Of a DNA stretch of 64,000 bases, positions 17,546 through 27,165 are shown piece after piece (positions within the stretch are counted from its first letter, which is position 1; each line of letters starts with the position of its first letter). This DNA is from Akkermansiaceae bacterium. GTDB taxonomy: Bacteria; Verrucomicrobiota; Verrucomicrobiia; Verrucomicrobiales; DEV007. The stretch spans positions 89,214 to 153,213 of the forward strand of contig JACKQC010000013.1 of assembly GCA_024233085.1 (NCBI GenBank), given 5' to 3'. The notes beneath the pieces were generated by a model that saw only the letters and a program-made list of their open reading frames with translations, made no database searches and was not told where the DNA came from. The position numbers and the translations under genes were made by a program.

Positions 17546-19591
17546 TCAGCGCGGCCCTGTGTAGCGGAAGACGTAGAGGGAGAGCGGCGGTTCCTGGGAG
17601 TAGAACTGGCGAACCGGGGTGAACAGGCTGGTGTCCTCCAGCATCTCGACCATGTCTCCGCTCAGGGCGCGCGACAGCAGATTCTCGCCCATAACGACGT
17701 AAAGCTCGCCGTCCGCCGCGCGGACTTCGGCGATTTTCGCCTTCAAGGAAGCGGCGTCGCGGCAGTGGGTGTCGCCGCGGGGATCGTAGAGCGCGATGTG
17801 GCGCCACAAATAGACGGTGAAAATCTTCGAGGGGCCGGACTGCCACATCGGTTCATGCGCGCCGCGGGTGATCTGAAAGGCTTCGCGGTTCGCCTCCAAC
17901 GGCGAGTGAATCATCAGGCGGGTCTGTGGGCCGACCGTCAGGAGCGTTCCGGTCACGACGACGAGGCCGGCGATCCAGGGGCCGGCCTGTGGAAGCCATC
18001 GCTGGCTTTGACGACCGATTTCCGTCGCGCCAAAGGCGACCACGACGCAGATCGCGGGAATGATGTAGTAGGAATACCAGACCTGCCACTCCATGTGGAC
18101 GCGATACTTGAAGTGCAGGGCGCCCAGGATACAGGAAAGAATGAGCGCGGCGCAAAGGATGGCGAGGCGCGGACATTGGCGGGCGAGGGCGACGCTTCCC
18201 GTCACCAACAGGACCGCGTAGCCCGCGGCCAGCGCGCCGCAGAGGACCGGCCATTGCTTGAAAAGCCGGAAAGTGGCCGCGATCGACGGGTGATGGGGGT
18301 CGATGCGCCACGGGGTGCCGGTGAAGATGTGGGACAGCTCCTGCCGCAGCCACAGCCCGTTCATCGGGACTCCGCCGGCGATGCGCATGCCCTCAGGGCT
18401 CTGAAGCAGGCAGGGCATGACCAGATGGGCGAAAACACCGCCCGACAGCAGGCTCACCATGATCCAGCGTCCCGCGGTGACCGATCGCGACCGGCGGACG
18501 GACCCGTCCAACCCGGAGGTTTCGACCCGACCGAAGCAGATCATCAGAAACACCGCGAGGTTCGTCACGGCGACTCCGTAGTAAACGCCCTTCCAGGAGT
18601 AGAGGGCCAGCAACTGCGCCAGTCCGAAAAACAACCACCAGCGCCAGCGCCCGGATTGCAGCGCCAGCGCCGCGAACCAGATCATCGCGAGCAGATAGCA
18701 CAGCATGATCGCGTAGCCCCGAGCCTCGCTCGAATAACGCAGATGCATGGGATGCGCCGCGAGAAAAAACGCCGCCCACAGCCCCGCCCGGGGGCGCCCC
18801 CACCATCGCAGAAGGCCGGCGAGGAGAGGCAGACAGGCCAGTCCGGCAAAAAAAGACGGGAGACGCGAGATGGTTTCGTCAAAGGCCTCGCGTGGCCGAC
18901 CCGTGATCGCCCGCCAGGCGTCGAGGGCCAGTCGTTGCGTCGCGCTGAAAAAATAGTGATTCCCGCCGGTCGTGTCGTCGAAGAAGGCCTGCTCCCACAA
19001 GGAGGGGTAGAACCGCATTTCGCCTTGAGGTTTCGTCCGGTCCGATGGTTTCCAGATGCCGTGACCGTAGCGCACCACGGCCCAGCCTTCGTCGCCCCAG
19101 TAGCTCAGATCCAGCCGTTCCCAGCGGGGAACGGCTGACGCGGCGATCACGACCAGAAGAATGGCCCAGAATCGGCGGTTCGACAGAGTTTCCCGGGTGC
19201 CGGGCTCGGGGCTCGGGTCGGTGCCGCCCTCCGAGGCGCTCCCGGGAAACCGGGCGGCGCCGCCTTTCGGCCAGAAACGCGCCACCAGCAGGAGCGCGAC
19301 CATCGCCGCCAGGTCGAACGCGGCCCCCAACCAGAGGCCCGGCGCGAGAAATTCGCGGTATTTGCGGCGCGTGCCATCGGCGAGCTGGGCGATCTCGTCG
19401 AGGGAAAGCGTCAGTGGTTTCGAGAGAATCCACCCGCCGCAGAAGAGGGCGATTGCCGCTCCGAGGAGAAACACCAGCCAGTCTCCGGGCTCCGCTTTCG
19501 GCAACAGCCAAGGGAGGCGCTCCGGCACCATGCGGGCGCGGGAACGGACGGCGGACCACCAGAATTTCGGCCGAAAAAGACCACGGTTCAT
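17546..19591 (-). CDS. GT39/ArnT-like membrane glycosyltransferase
   Basis: A 681-residue polytopic protein with about ten or more hydrophobic segments. After the second segment comes the loop 'LDLSYWGDEGWAVVRYG' with an acidic pair (D-E), as expected for GT-C fold transferases that use a lipid-linked sugar donor. 'SRLPSFFAGLACLPLLAGLL' and 'SSEARGYAIMLCYLLAM' are typical of the PMT/ArnT superfamily. The C-terminal ~100 residues are non-membrane and probably extracytoplasmic. It likely transfers a sugar from a polyprenyl carrier to a surface glycan or protein; acceptor and donor are unknown. It stands convergent with the sialidase-like gene at 16369. Confidence 0.8.
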   Translation of the reverse strand: MNRGLFRPKFWWSAVRSRARMVPERLPWLLPKAEPGDWLVFLLGAAIALFCGGWILSKPLTLSLDEIAQLADGTRRKYREFLAPGLWLGAAFDLAAMVALLLVARFWPKGGAARFPGSASEGGTDPSPEPGTRETLSNRRFWAILLVVIAASAVPRWERLDLSYWGDEGWAVVRYGHGIWKPSDRTKPQGEMRFYPSLWEQAFFDDTTGGNHYFFSATQRLALDAWRAITGRPREAFDETISRLPSFFAGLACLPLLAGLLRWWGRPRAGLWAAFFLAAHPMHLRYSSEARGYAIMLCYLLAMIWFAALALQSGRWRWWLFFGLAQLLALYSWKGVYYGVAVTNLAVFLMICFGRVETSGLDGSVRRSRSVTAGRWIMVSLLSGGVFAHLVMPCLLQSPEGMRIAGGVPMNGLWLRQELSHIFTGTPWRIDPHHPSIAATFRLFKQWPVLCGALAAGYAVLLVTGSVALARQCPRLAILCAALILSCILGALHFKYRVHMEWQVWYSYYIIPAICVVVAFGATEIGRQSQRWLPQAGPWIAGLVVVTGTLLTVGPQTRLMIHSPLEANREAFQITRGAHEPMWQSGPSKIFTVYLWRHIALYDPRGDTHCRDAASLKAKIAEVRAADGELYVVMGENLLSRALSGDMVEMLEDTSLFTPVRQFYSQEPPLSLYVFRYTGPR

Positions 19592-19726
19592 GCGGCGACA
19601 GTCGGGAATTGCCAGATAAATCGAGATTTCGGCCCGTGGCGGGGCGGCCGAATCGAGCGACTATGGCAACGGGACGTCGCGCGGGCAAGCGACAGAATCT
19701 TGCGCAACGATTTTGGAAAGGCGGCC

Positions 19727-20176
19727 TCAGAGGGGAGCCACCGGCTGCAGCACCAACCCCTCCGGCCACGGGGCGCCGGCGGCGATCCAGTGGTAGAGCT
19801 TGTCGGTTTCCTGCTTCGAAAGCTTGTGACCGCCGGCCGGCATGGCCTCGACGAAGTAGTCGGGCATCACCGTCACCAGAAACAAGGTGCTGTGTTGCGG
19901 GTCGCCCGGCACCAGCACGGGGCGGCCATTCGATTCCTCCAGCATGTTCTTGCGCCGCTGAAAACTCAGCGCGGTGAGCGGGGCATGATCGAAATGACAG
20001 CCAAGGCATCGCTTTTCGAGCACCGGAACGACGTCCTTTCGGAAATCGACCGCTCCCACCTCCGTCTCGGGCGCCACCACAATGACCTCGGGAATCGGCT
20101 TCGGACCGCTCTGGCACCCCCACAGGACGAGGGCGACCACCCCGAGCCAGACAAGACGAGAAAGAACGCGCGCCAT
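19727..20176 (-). CDS. Lipoprotein with a planctomycete-type cytochrome c motif
   Basis: The ATG at 20176 gives a lipoprotein signal, MARVLSRLVWLGVVALVLWG followed by the lipobox Cys; the open frame reaches 20251 but the extra residues spoil this. The mature protein has 'VVPVLEKRCLGCHFDHAP', a single CxxCH haem-attachment site in the setting used by PSCyt1-like domains, and later 'MPAGGHKLSKQETDKLYHWIAAGAPWP', the usual C-terminal segment of such domains. At 149 residues it is a minimal monohaem carrier anchored to a membrane. It is probably an electron-transfer lipoprotein; the partner is unknown. Confidence 0.8.
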   Translation of the reverse strand: MARVLSRLVWLGVVALVLWGCQSGPKPIPEVIVVAPETEVGAVDFRKDVVPVLEKRCLGCHFDHAPLTALSFQRRKNMLEESNGRPVLVPGDPQHSTLFLVTVMPDYFVEAMPAGGHKLSKQETDKLYHWIAAGAPWPEGLVLQPVAPL

Positions 20177-20386
20177 GATGCCGATAGTGAATGACTCGCG
20201 CGTGGGAGGCGCTTTGCTGATCCTCATTTTCGCGATGCGTCGATTGCTCACCGGGAAAGCCGATCCGCTCTCCCGACGGACGGACAGGGGTGGACATGAT
20301 GCTGCCAGGCTGCCGCCTCGAGCGGATCGTCAGCTTTCACCTCGCTTCCTTGAAGGTCGCTTGAAGGTCGCACTCCTCACGGAGAG
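20177..20386. other. Divergent intergenic region without a recognised gene
   Basis: Between the cytochrome lipoprotein (-) and the sialidase-like gene (+) nothing coding is supported. An 11-bp tandem direct repeat TTGAAGGTCGC occurs at 20350-20360 and 20361-20371, and could be a regulator site or chance. A dispersed palindrome follows at 20387. Confidence 0.5.
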
Positions 20387-20422
20387 TCAACAGGGTTAGG
20401 TCGGTGACTCAACCCTGTTGAA
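20387..20422. repeat. Dispersed palindromic repeat copy
   Basis: TCAACAGGGTT (20387-20397) and AACCCTGTTGA (20411-20421) are perfect inverted arms. The centre AGGTCGGTGACTC is in the opposite orientation to most copies, which read GAGTC..GACCT. Confidence 0.9.
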
Positions 20423-20486
20423 TTCGCCCAATTCGTCCTTTGGTTTGTGTTGCCAGCGGAGAAGGGGCGGGTTCCAATGACGGTTG

Positions 20487-22892
20487 ATGTTTGCCACCGA
20501 TCCCCTCCGTTTTTTTGTCGTTGCCGGTTCGATGTTCCTTTGGGCGGGAGGCATCGCTCTGGCGGAATCTCCCGAGGAGCGCTTCGCGGCTTTTTCGCCG
20601 GAGCAATCCCGTGCCTTCGAAATTGAGGTGATGGAGAAGATCGCCGACTTGGCGCTGATTCCTCCGGTTCTGAACACGTCGCCGCTGCCCAAGTATGACT
20701 ACGATCAGCTCGACTACGGCATGACGATCGGGATCGCCCGCACGCCGGGGGGACGGCTCTGGGCCTGCTGGGTGGCGGGCGAGGACGGGCCAAAGGCGTT
20801 TTTCGTCTGCGCCATCAGCGACGATGACGGGGAGACGTGGTCCAAGCCGGTGCTGGTCATCGATGGTCAATCGTCCCGGCTGCCGATGAGTCGCAGCGTG
20901 CTGGTGGGGAACCTATGGACGGACCCGTTGGGGCGGCTGTGGATTTTCTTCAATCAATCGATGATGCAGTTCGACGGCCGGTCAGGGGTGTGGGCCGCGA
21001 TTTGCGAGAATCCCGACGCGGAGAAGCCGGTGTGGTCCGCGCCGCGCCGGATCTGGCATGGGTTTACTCTGAACAAGCCGACGGTGTTGAAGAACGGCGA
21101 CTGGCTATTGCCGGTGTCGCTGAATCGCGAGGGATTCGGCCCTTTCAAGGGAGCTTTTGCGGAGCTGGATCCAATTCGCGGCGCGAATGTTTCCAGGTCG
21201 TCCGACCAGGGGGCCACCTGGGAGAGACTGGGGCGGGTCGCCTTTCCGAATCCGGACTGGGACGAGCACATGATGGTCGAGCGCGGGGATGGCTCGCTCT
21301 GGATGATGGCGCGAACGGGAAAGGGGCCGATGCAGAGTGTTTCTCAGGATGGGGGGAAGACGTGGGCCGAGCCGTCTTTTCCGGAGGGCATCGCCCATCC
21401 GGTGGCGCGCTTTCACCTCCGGAAGCTGGCCTCCGGTCGCGTGCTCCTGGTGAAGCACGGCGCAACTATCGACACGCAGCAGGGCCGGAGCCAGTTGACG
21501 GCATGGCTTTCCGAGGATGATGGGAAGTCCTGGAAGGGTGGGCTGATGCTCGATGAGCGGACCGGAGTATCCTATCCCGACGGGTTCCAGTCGCCTGACG
21601 GCACGATTTACATTTCCTACGACCGCAATCGTTCCACCGACGGGGAAATCCTGATGGCGCGCTTCACCGAGGAGGATGTCCTCGCCGGGAAGCTCGTCGA
21701 CCCAAAATCGAGGCTCAAAATGCTGATTAGCCGTCCCTTGGGTCACAAATCGACCGAGTCCAAGCCTGTCGCCTTCCGTGGGCCGACGCCGGGCACCCCG
21801 CGTGAGATCACGATTCCGACCGTCGATCTTTCCGGAGACGCCAAGCGGCAAGTGGTCGTGGCCCGGGGAACCCCGGAAGTGTACCAGGGGCATTGCGACA
21901 CGGTGCTGATGGCGGACGGAAGGACGATGTTTGCGACCTGGTGCCTCGATCACGCGGGCCGGCTCGGGCCGCTCGCCCGCAGCGACGACGGTGGGCTGAC
22001 TTGGAGCGATCCCTTGCCGGTGCCGGAAGATTGGGCGGAGGTTCGGCAAACCACGCCGGTGATTCATCGGCTCACGGACCCGAAGGGGGTGGAACGGCTG
22101 GTGGTGTTCGGCGGTTGTGATTTCCCGGGGAACCTCAGGCGATCGGTTTCCGAGGATGGCGGGAAGACCTGGTCGCCCATGGTAGAGACGGGCCTTGTCG
22201 GAGAGGTGGCTCCGAAGACGATCCTGCCCTTTGATGGGGGAAGGCGACTCGTGATGTGGAGCGATCGTCGCGATCCGAAGAACGCGAAGGATCCGAACCC
22301 GGTGGTGTGGCAGAGCGAATCGTTCGACGGCGGCCTGACGTGGAAAAAGGAGCGTGTCATCCTGACCGTCCCGGGCCAGTGGGCGCAGCCCTGCGTGGTG
22401 CCGTCGCCGGATGGGAAGCGCCTCTTCATGCTGCTGCGGGAAAACACGCGGCAATACCAGTCGCTTTGCTCCTTCAGCGGTGATGAGTCAAAATCCTGGA
22501 ACGAGCCGCTGGAGTTGCCCGCCGCGCTCACCGGCGACCGGCATGTGGCCAAGTATGCGCCCGATGGCCGGTTGGTGATCGCGTTTCGCGATCGGGCCCG
22601 GACCAGTGAGACCTACGGACATTATGTCGCGTGGGTAGGGCAATTTGAGGACCTTATTCACCGCCGCGAGGGCCAGTATCGCATCAAGCTGCTCCACAAC
22701 GCGAACCGCACCGGCTCGGAGCCGCCGGGTACTGGCGATACCGACACCGGCTACTCGGATCTGGAGTTGCTTCCGGACGGAACCCTTGTTGCGACGACTT
22801 ACGTCAAACTGGCCGCCGGACCGGAGAAAAACTCGGTGGTGAGCGTGCGGTTTCAATTGGAAGAGACGGATCGGATACTGGCGAAACGATGA
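20487..22892 (+). CDS. Secreted double-domain sialidase-like protein
   Basis: An 801-residue protein starting at ATG 20487 (directly after an in-frame TTG), with a signal peptide ending near 'FLWAGGIALA'. It holds two consecutive Asp-box propellers, about residues 30-410 and 450-800. Asp-boxes are numerous: 'SDDDGETW', 'SSDQGATW', 'SQDGGKTW', 'SEDDGKSW', 'SDDGGLTW' and 'SEDGGKTW'. The two halves each resemble an exo-sialidase, so this is an internal duplication or fusion of the fold. Its stop codon overlaps the start of the next gene (ATGA), which points to translational coupling and joint function. Substrate is not evident from the sequence. Confidence 0.85.
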   Translation: MFATDPLRFFVVAGSMFLWAGGIALAESPEERFAAFSPEQSRAFEIEVMEKIADLALIPPVLNTSPLPKYDYDQLDYGMTIGIARTPGGRLWACWVAGEDGPKAFFVCAISDDDGETWSKPVLVIDGQSSRLPMSRSVLVGNLWTDPLGRLWIFFNQSMMQFDGRSGVWAAICENPDAEKPVWSAPRRIWHGFTLNKPTVLKNGDWLLPVSLNREGFGPFKGAFAELDPIRGANVSRSSDQGATWERLGRVAFPNPDWDEHMMVERGDGSLWMMARTGKGPMQSVSQDGGKTWAEPSFPEGIAHPVARFHLRKLASGRVLLVKHGATIDTQQGRSQLTAWLSEDDGKSWKGGLMLDERTGVSYPDGFQSPDGTIYISYDRNRSTDGEILMARFTEEDVLAGKLVDPKSRLKMLISRPLGHKSTESKPVAFRGPTPGTPREITIPTVDLSGDAKRQVVVARGTPEVYQGHCDTVLMADGRTMFATWCLDHAGRLGPLARSDDGGLTWSDPLPVPEDWAEVRQTTPVIHRLTDPKGVERLVVFGGCDFPGNLRRSVSEDGGKTWSPMVETGLVGEVAPKTILPFDGGRRLVMWSDRRDPKNAKDPNPVVWQSESFDGGLTWKKERVILTVPGQWAQPCVVPSPDGKRLFMLLRENTRQYQSLCSFSGDESKSWNEPLELPAALTGDRHVAKYAPDGRLVIAFRDRARTSETYGHYVAWVGQFEDLIHRREGQYRIKLLHNANRTGSEPPGTGDTDTGYSDLELLPDGTLVATTYVKLAAGPEKNSVVSVRFQLEETDRILAKR

Positions 22893-25800
22893 TGAACTTT
22901 TTTTCTCGGCAAATCCTGATCTTGTCAGCTGGCCTCCCCGGCGTTGCCTGTGCGGATTCGCTGCTACCGGCCGGCTGGGACCCCGCGCTGGCGGGCGATG
23001 AGGTGATGGAGCGGCTCGTCGCCGTCACGGCGCCCGAGGTGAAGGGAGCCCATGATGCCGAGATGGCGATCGTCGATGGAAAAGCCTACGTGGTCGCCGA
23101 GGTCAACGACGTCCGTGCCGGAGAGTCGGCGGGCTGGCCGGAAATCTATGCGACCCTGTCGATCGTCCGACTCGACCCTCTTAAGTTGGAGACCGTGATT
23201 CCGGTCGCGCGGAGTGGGCAACGGTTTGCCAACGGAACGCTGCCCGTCGGCGCCTGTTTTGTGCCACGCATCCTCCAGAAGGACTCCGGCACGTTGCGCT
23301 GCTACTTCACCAGCGAAGATCCCGGAAAACGTCAGTCGCAGTTGTGGTATCGCGACTTCGACCTCAAGACGGCGCAATTTGCGGACACCATTCACCGAGC
23401 CAAGCTCATGACGGCGGCGGGAACCTTCGACTTTCAGCCGCAATATTTCCACGCCGATGCCGCTTCCCAAGGGTTCACGAAACCGGCGAAAGACTCATCG
23501 TTTTTCCTGTTCGATTCCTTCAAGCGGTTCGACGACGGGCTTTACGTCGCGTTGAACAATTTCGGCGGAAAGCAGAACGCGCTCGCCCGGGTGCAAGACG
23601 ATCTGGCGACTTTCGAGGTGCTGGGCCACTACAATGAGCCGCAGTCGCAGCAACTCAGCGAATCGTCGGTCAATCGGCTGCCGGACGGCACCTGGATGGC
23701 GATCTGCCGCAATGACGCGGGGAATTACCACTTCACCACCAGCGCCGATGGCCGCACCTGGAGCGAGGGAAGGGAAATGCCCTTCGTCTCGAACGGCGCC
23801 AATTCGAAGCCGACATTCGATCAGTTTGGCGATCTCTACTATCTCGGATGGCAGGAGGCGACGCGGATTCATGGCGTCTCGCGGAGCGTTTTCAACGTGG
23901 AGATTTCACGCGATGGGAAACGCTGGGAACGGAAGTACCGATTCGAATCGGTGAAGTCGTTTCAGTATCCTACCTTTCGCGAGCACGGAGGGGACATCTG
24001 GCTCTGCGTGACCCAGGGCGATCGCTCCCCGAGCCGTAAAGAGCGCATCATGTTCGGCAGGCTGGAAAAGATCGGAGCCTTCGAATCGCAGGCCGGCAGA
24101 GTGCGGAAGCCCATTCCCGAGCCCCCGATGGAAGAGGCGGTGATGAAGCCGGGCGTGAAACTGTTCACTGACCGCGACTACACCCTCGACCAGGCGCCCG
24201 CGATCGTGATGGGCCGTCCCTTTCTACGAACCAGCATCGAGGCGACCGACGTCAGGGTGACCCAGCCCGGAACCCTCTACGCGCTCACCCCGACGGTCCG
24301 GCCGAAGGCGGCAAGCCAGGAAGCGGCGATCCGAAAGGCGGGCTTTGCCAGGATGGAAGTGCCGGAAACCCAGTTTTTTCCAGGCGAGATCAACCGGGTC
24401 AGCCTCTACCGCAAGGAAGTGGCCAAAGGGGAGCGGTTGCGTTTCCGCAAGCTCGTCTTTCTCGTGATGGGCGACGGGGTGGTGATTGAAGAAGTCCGTC
24501 CGGAGCCTCCCAAGCCATGGACGGAGAATGACGGCGAGCGGCTCTACAACGGGATCGTGCTGCCCAAGGTTTGGCCGCCGGATCACCTGACACCCGGATC
24601 GGCCGAGCCGATGCCCGTGCCTTATCTCGATCACCCGCCGAGGATCATTCCCATCGACCTGGGACGGCAGCTTTTTGTCGACGACTTCCTGATCGAGTCG
24701 ACCGACCTGAAGCGGGTCTTTCACCGACCGGAAAAGTTCGCGGGCAACCCGGTGTTCAAGGCCGAGACGGAGACGGAATTGTCCCCTTCCACAGAAGGAG
24801 AGCGCGGCGAGGAGGCGACAACCTTCACCGGGCAGGGCGGCCTGTTTTTCGATCCGGCCGAAAAGGTCTTCAAACTGTTCTACGTGGCCGGTTGGCGGGG
24901 GCCGCTTTCGCTCGCCACGAGCCCGGACCTGACGACTTGGACCCGACACGGGGAACTCCTGCCGCAGGGATTGAAGTGGACCGGCCCACCTTTGCGCACA
25001 GGTGGCTCAGACAACTGCGTCTGGCTGGACTTGAGCGCCGCCGATCCCGCTGAACGGATCAAGTTCTTGACCTGCTGGATGCATGTGAAGGCCGAGGATC
25101 GGCCGAAGGGCTTCAACCACACGCTCCACGTTTCCGACGGCCAACGGTGGTCGGATGGCGTGCCGACGACCATGGCGGCGGATGATTACTGTTCGTTTTT
25201 CCACAATCCCTTTCGGAGCAAGTGGTGCTTCAGCATCAAGCGCGGCACCTCGCGCGGACGAAGCCGCTACTACCTGGAGAGCGATCGCTTTCTCTCGGGC
25301 GCGAACTGGAGTGACGCGGTTTTCTGGACCAACACCGATCGTCTCGACCTGCCCGAGCCGGCGAGCCGCTATCCCGGTGCGGGAGACACGCCGCAATTAT
25401 ACAGCCTCAATGCGGTGGCATACGAGAGCCTGATGGTCGGCATGCACTACATCCACCGCGGACCTAAAAACGAAATTTGCGACGCCGGCCAATTTCCCAA
25501 ACTGGTGGACCTCGAGATCGGGTTCAGCCGCGACGGGTTCCACTGGGATCGGCCCGACCGGAGCGGATTCATCTCCGGTTCTCGGGTGGAGGGCTCCTGG
25601 GATCGGGGCTACCTGCACAGCACGGCCGGGGTGTTTGCCGTGCTGAACGACCGGCTGGTGTTTCCCTACATGGGCACGTCCGGCATGGCGCCGAGCGGGA
25701 AGCGGGGCATGTACACCGGCGGGGCGATCGGGTTGGCGAGCTTGCGGCGTGATGGGTTCGCCTCGATGGAAGGTGCCGGCCAATTGACGACGCGGCCGGT

Positions 25801-26113
25801 CAGCTTTCAGGGCAGGCATGGCTTTGTGAATCTCGACGGTGAACTGCGGGTCGAACTGCTCGACGAGACCGGCAAGGTGCTGGCGAAATCACGGACGATG
25901 TCTGGAGATTCCACCAGGCAACGCATCGAATGGGAAGAGCGCGGAGATCTGTCCGAGTTTGCCGGACAGCCAGTTCGATTCCGGTTTCAGCTGGGACGTG
26001 GCGCCCTTTACTCGTTCTGGGTCACGGAAGACCCAAGAGGCTCGAGTGGCGGCTACCTTGGAGCCGGTGGCCCGGGATTCGATGGAGTGCGCGACTTGCC
26101 AGCGGCGCGGTGA
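22889..26113 (+). CDS. Large secreted two-propeller glycoside-hydrolase-like protein
   Basis: The gene starts at ATG 22889 (or the adjacent ATG 22892), overlapping the previous stop. The product is 1074 residues with signal 'MMNFFSRQILILSAGLPGVA'. Residues ~30-400 form a sialidase-like propeller ('TTSADGRTWSEG', 'SRDGKRWERK'). A linker of ~150 residues follows, then a second part (~585-1060) opening 'RIIPIDLGRQLFVDDFLIES', typical of GH32/GH43-like five-bladed proteins in Planctomycetes/Verrucomicrobia ('LFFDPAEKVFKLFYVAGW', 'FSRDGFHWDRPDR'). The end is a small beta domain. The fusion of two propellers and the coupling to a double sialidase suggest sequential attack on one glycan. No catalytic triad could be assigned with confidence. 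Confidence 0.8.
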   Translation: MMNFFSRQILILSAGLPGVACADSLLPAGWDPALAGDEVMERLVAVTAPEVKGAHDAEMAIVDGKAYVVAEVNDVRAGESAGWPEIYATLSIVRLDPLKLETVIPVARSGQRFANGTLPVGACFVPRILQKDSGTLRCYFTSEDPGKRQSQLWYRDFDLKTAQFADTIHRAKLMTAAGTFDFQPQYFHADAASQGFTKPAKDSSFFLFDSFKRFDDGLYVALNNFGGKQNALARVQDDLATFEVLGHYNEPQSQQLSESSVNRLPDGTWMAICRNDAGNYHFTTSADGRTWSEGREMPFVSNGANSKPTFDQFGDLYYLGWQEATRIHGVSRSVFNVEISRDGKRWERKYRFESVKSFQYPTFREHGGDIWLCVTQGDRSPSRKERIMFGRLEKIGAFESQAGRVRKPIPEPPMEEAVMKPGVKLFTDRDYTLDQAPAIVMGRPFLRTSIEATDVRVTQPGTLYALTPTVRPKAASQEAAIRKAGFARMEVPETQFFPGEINRVSLYRKEVAKGERLRFRKLVFLVMGDGVVIEEVRPEPPKPWTENDGERLYNGIVLPKVWPPDHLTPGSAEPMPVPYLDHPPRIIPIDLGRQLFVDDFLIESTDLKRVFHRPEKFAGNPVFKAETETELSPSTEGERGEEATTFTGQGGLFFDPAEKVFKLFYVAGWRGPLSLATSPDLTTWTRHGELLPQGLKWTGPPLRTGGSDNCVWLDLSAADPAERIKFLTCWMHVKAEDRPKGFNHTLHVSDGQRWSDGVPTTMAADDYCSFFHNPFRSKWCFSIKRGTSRGRSRYYLESDRFLSGANWSDAVFWTNTDRLDLPEPASRYPGAGDTPQLYSLNAVAYESLMVGMHYIHRGPKNEICDAGQFPKLVDLEIGFSRDGFHWDRPDRSGFISGSRVEGSWDRGYLHSTAGVFAVLNDRLVFPYMGTSGMAPSGKRGMYTGGAIGLASLRRDGFASMEGAGQLTTRPVSFQGRHGFVNLDGELRVELLDETGKVLAKSRTMSGDSTRQRIEWEERGDLSEFAGQPVRFRFQLGRGALYSFWVTEDPRGSSGGYLGAGGPGFDGVRDLPAAR

Positions 26114-26122
26114 TATTCGATT

Positions 26123-26162
26123 CGACAGGGTATGATCGGAGACCAGACAGGGTCGGATCGGA
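26123..26162. repeat. Degenerate dispersed palindromic repeat
   Basis: CGACAGGGTATGATCGGA at 26123 is followed by a direct, not inverted, GACAGGGTCGGATCGGA at 26146. It keeps the repeat family's core but has lost the inverted arm, resembling the head-to-tail part of the copy at 4666. Confidence 0.65.
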
Positions 26163-26231
26163 ATTGCCGCAAAGCGACCGCTTTACAAGGGCCAGGAGTT
26201 GGCCGATGGGCTCGGTTCCGGTGATGCCGAG

Positions 26232-27164
26232 ATGAAGCGTTTCTTCGACTGGTTCAACAATCTCTATCCCGTCTGGCTCGTGGGGCTCGCGACGGTGGCC
26301 TTCTTCTGGCCATCGACGATGATCTGGTTCGACAAGCCATGGATTTTCTGGTCGCTGGCGGCCTCGATGCTGGGGATGGGGTTGACCCTCAATCCCTCGG
26401 ATTTCAAGGCGGTCGCCCGGGTGCCGGGCGCGGTTGTCCTCGGCTTCGGGGCTCAATACACCCTCATGCCGCTGTGCGGCTGGCTGGTGGCCACGGTGTT
26501 GAGACTCGAACCCGGGCTGGCAGTCGGTATCATCCTGGTGGCGAGTTGTCCCGGCGGGATGGCGTCGAACATGATCAGCTACCTGGCGCGGGCCAATGTG
26601 GCGCTTTCGGTGATTTTGACCATGGCCTCCACCGTGATGGCCTTCTTTTTCACGCCGATGTGGACGAGTCTGCTGGCGGGAAACCGGGTGCCGGTCGATG
26701 TGCTGGGCATGTGCCTCTCGGCCCTGCAACTGACGGTCGCTCCGGTGGCGCTGGGGGTATTGATCCGGTGGAAACTGCCCCGAACCGCCGACCGGATCGG
26801 CGCGTGCGGACCCACGGTGGCGGTGCTGGCCTTCACGCTGGTCACCGGCGGCATCGTCGCGGCCAGCGCCGAGGCGATCCGGGCGAGTTTCTTCAGCCTC
26901 GTGCTCGCCGCCGCGATGCTGCATCTCATCGGATTTTTCGTCGGCTATGTGGTGACCAAGGTGTTTCGTTACCCGGAATCGGTGGCCCGCACCGTCAGCA
27001 TCGAAGTGGGAATGCAGAATGGGGGACTTGCCGCGGCGCTGGCGAAGCAACATTTCGCCGCCATGCCCCTCGCCGCAGCCGGGGCCGTGTTCAGCGGTGT
27101 GATGCAGAACATTGTCGGCGGTTTCGTGGCCGCCTGGTGGAAGCGGCGAAAGCCTGACGCCTGA
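26232..27164 (+). CDS. BASS-family (bile acid:sodium symporter-like) transporter
   Basis: A 310-residue protein with about nine to ten hydrophobic segments. Characteristic stretches are 'SLAASMLGMGLTLNPSDFKA', 'LMPLCGWLVA', 'ASCPGGMASNMISYLARANV' and 'RTVSIEVGMQNGGLAAALA', which match the sodium- and substrate-site motifs of the BASS family. Members import bile acids, pantoate, pyruvate or other organic anions with sodium. Here it is followed at once by a kinase-like gene and an aldolase gene, so an acidic sugar or keto-acid is a plausible substrate. The ATG at 26232 is chosen because it gives the normal N-terminus. Confidence 0.88.
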   Translation: MKRFFDWFNNLYPVWLVGLATVAFFWPSTMIWFDKPWIFWSLAASMLGMGLTLNPSDFKAVARVPGAVVLGFGAQYTLMPLCGWLVATVLRLEPGLAVGIILVASCPGGMASNMISYLARANVALSVILTMASTVMAFFFTPMWTSLLAGNRVPVDVLGMCLSALQLTVAPVALGVLIRWKLPRTADRIGACGPTVAVLAFTLVTGGIVAASAEAIRASFFSLVLAAAMLHLIGFFVGYVVTKVFRYPESVARTVSIEVGMQNGGLAAALAKQHFAAMPLAAAGAVFSGVMQNIVGGFVAAWWKRRKPDA

Positions 27165-27165
27165 A

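Noticed and set aside
20350..20371. The tandem TTGAAGGTCGC repeat as a regulator operator
   Set aside because: Only two 11-bp units are present with no known regulator site resembling them; it may be chance slippage.
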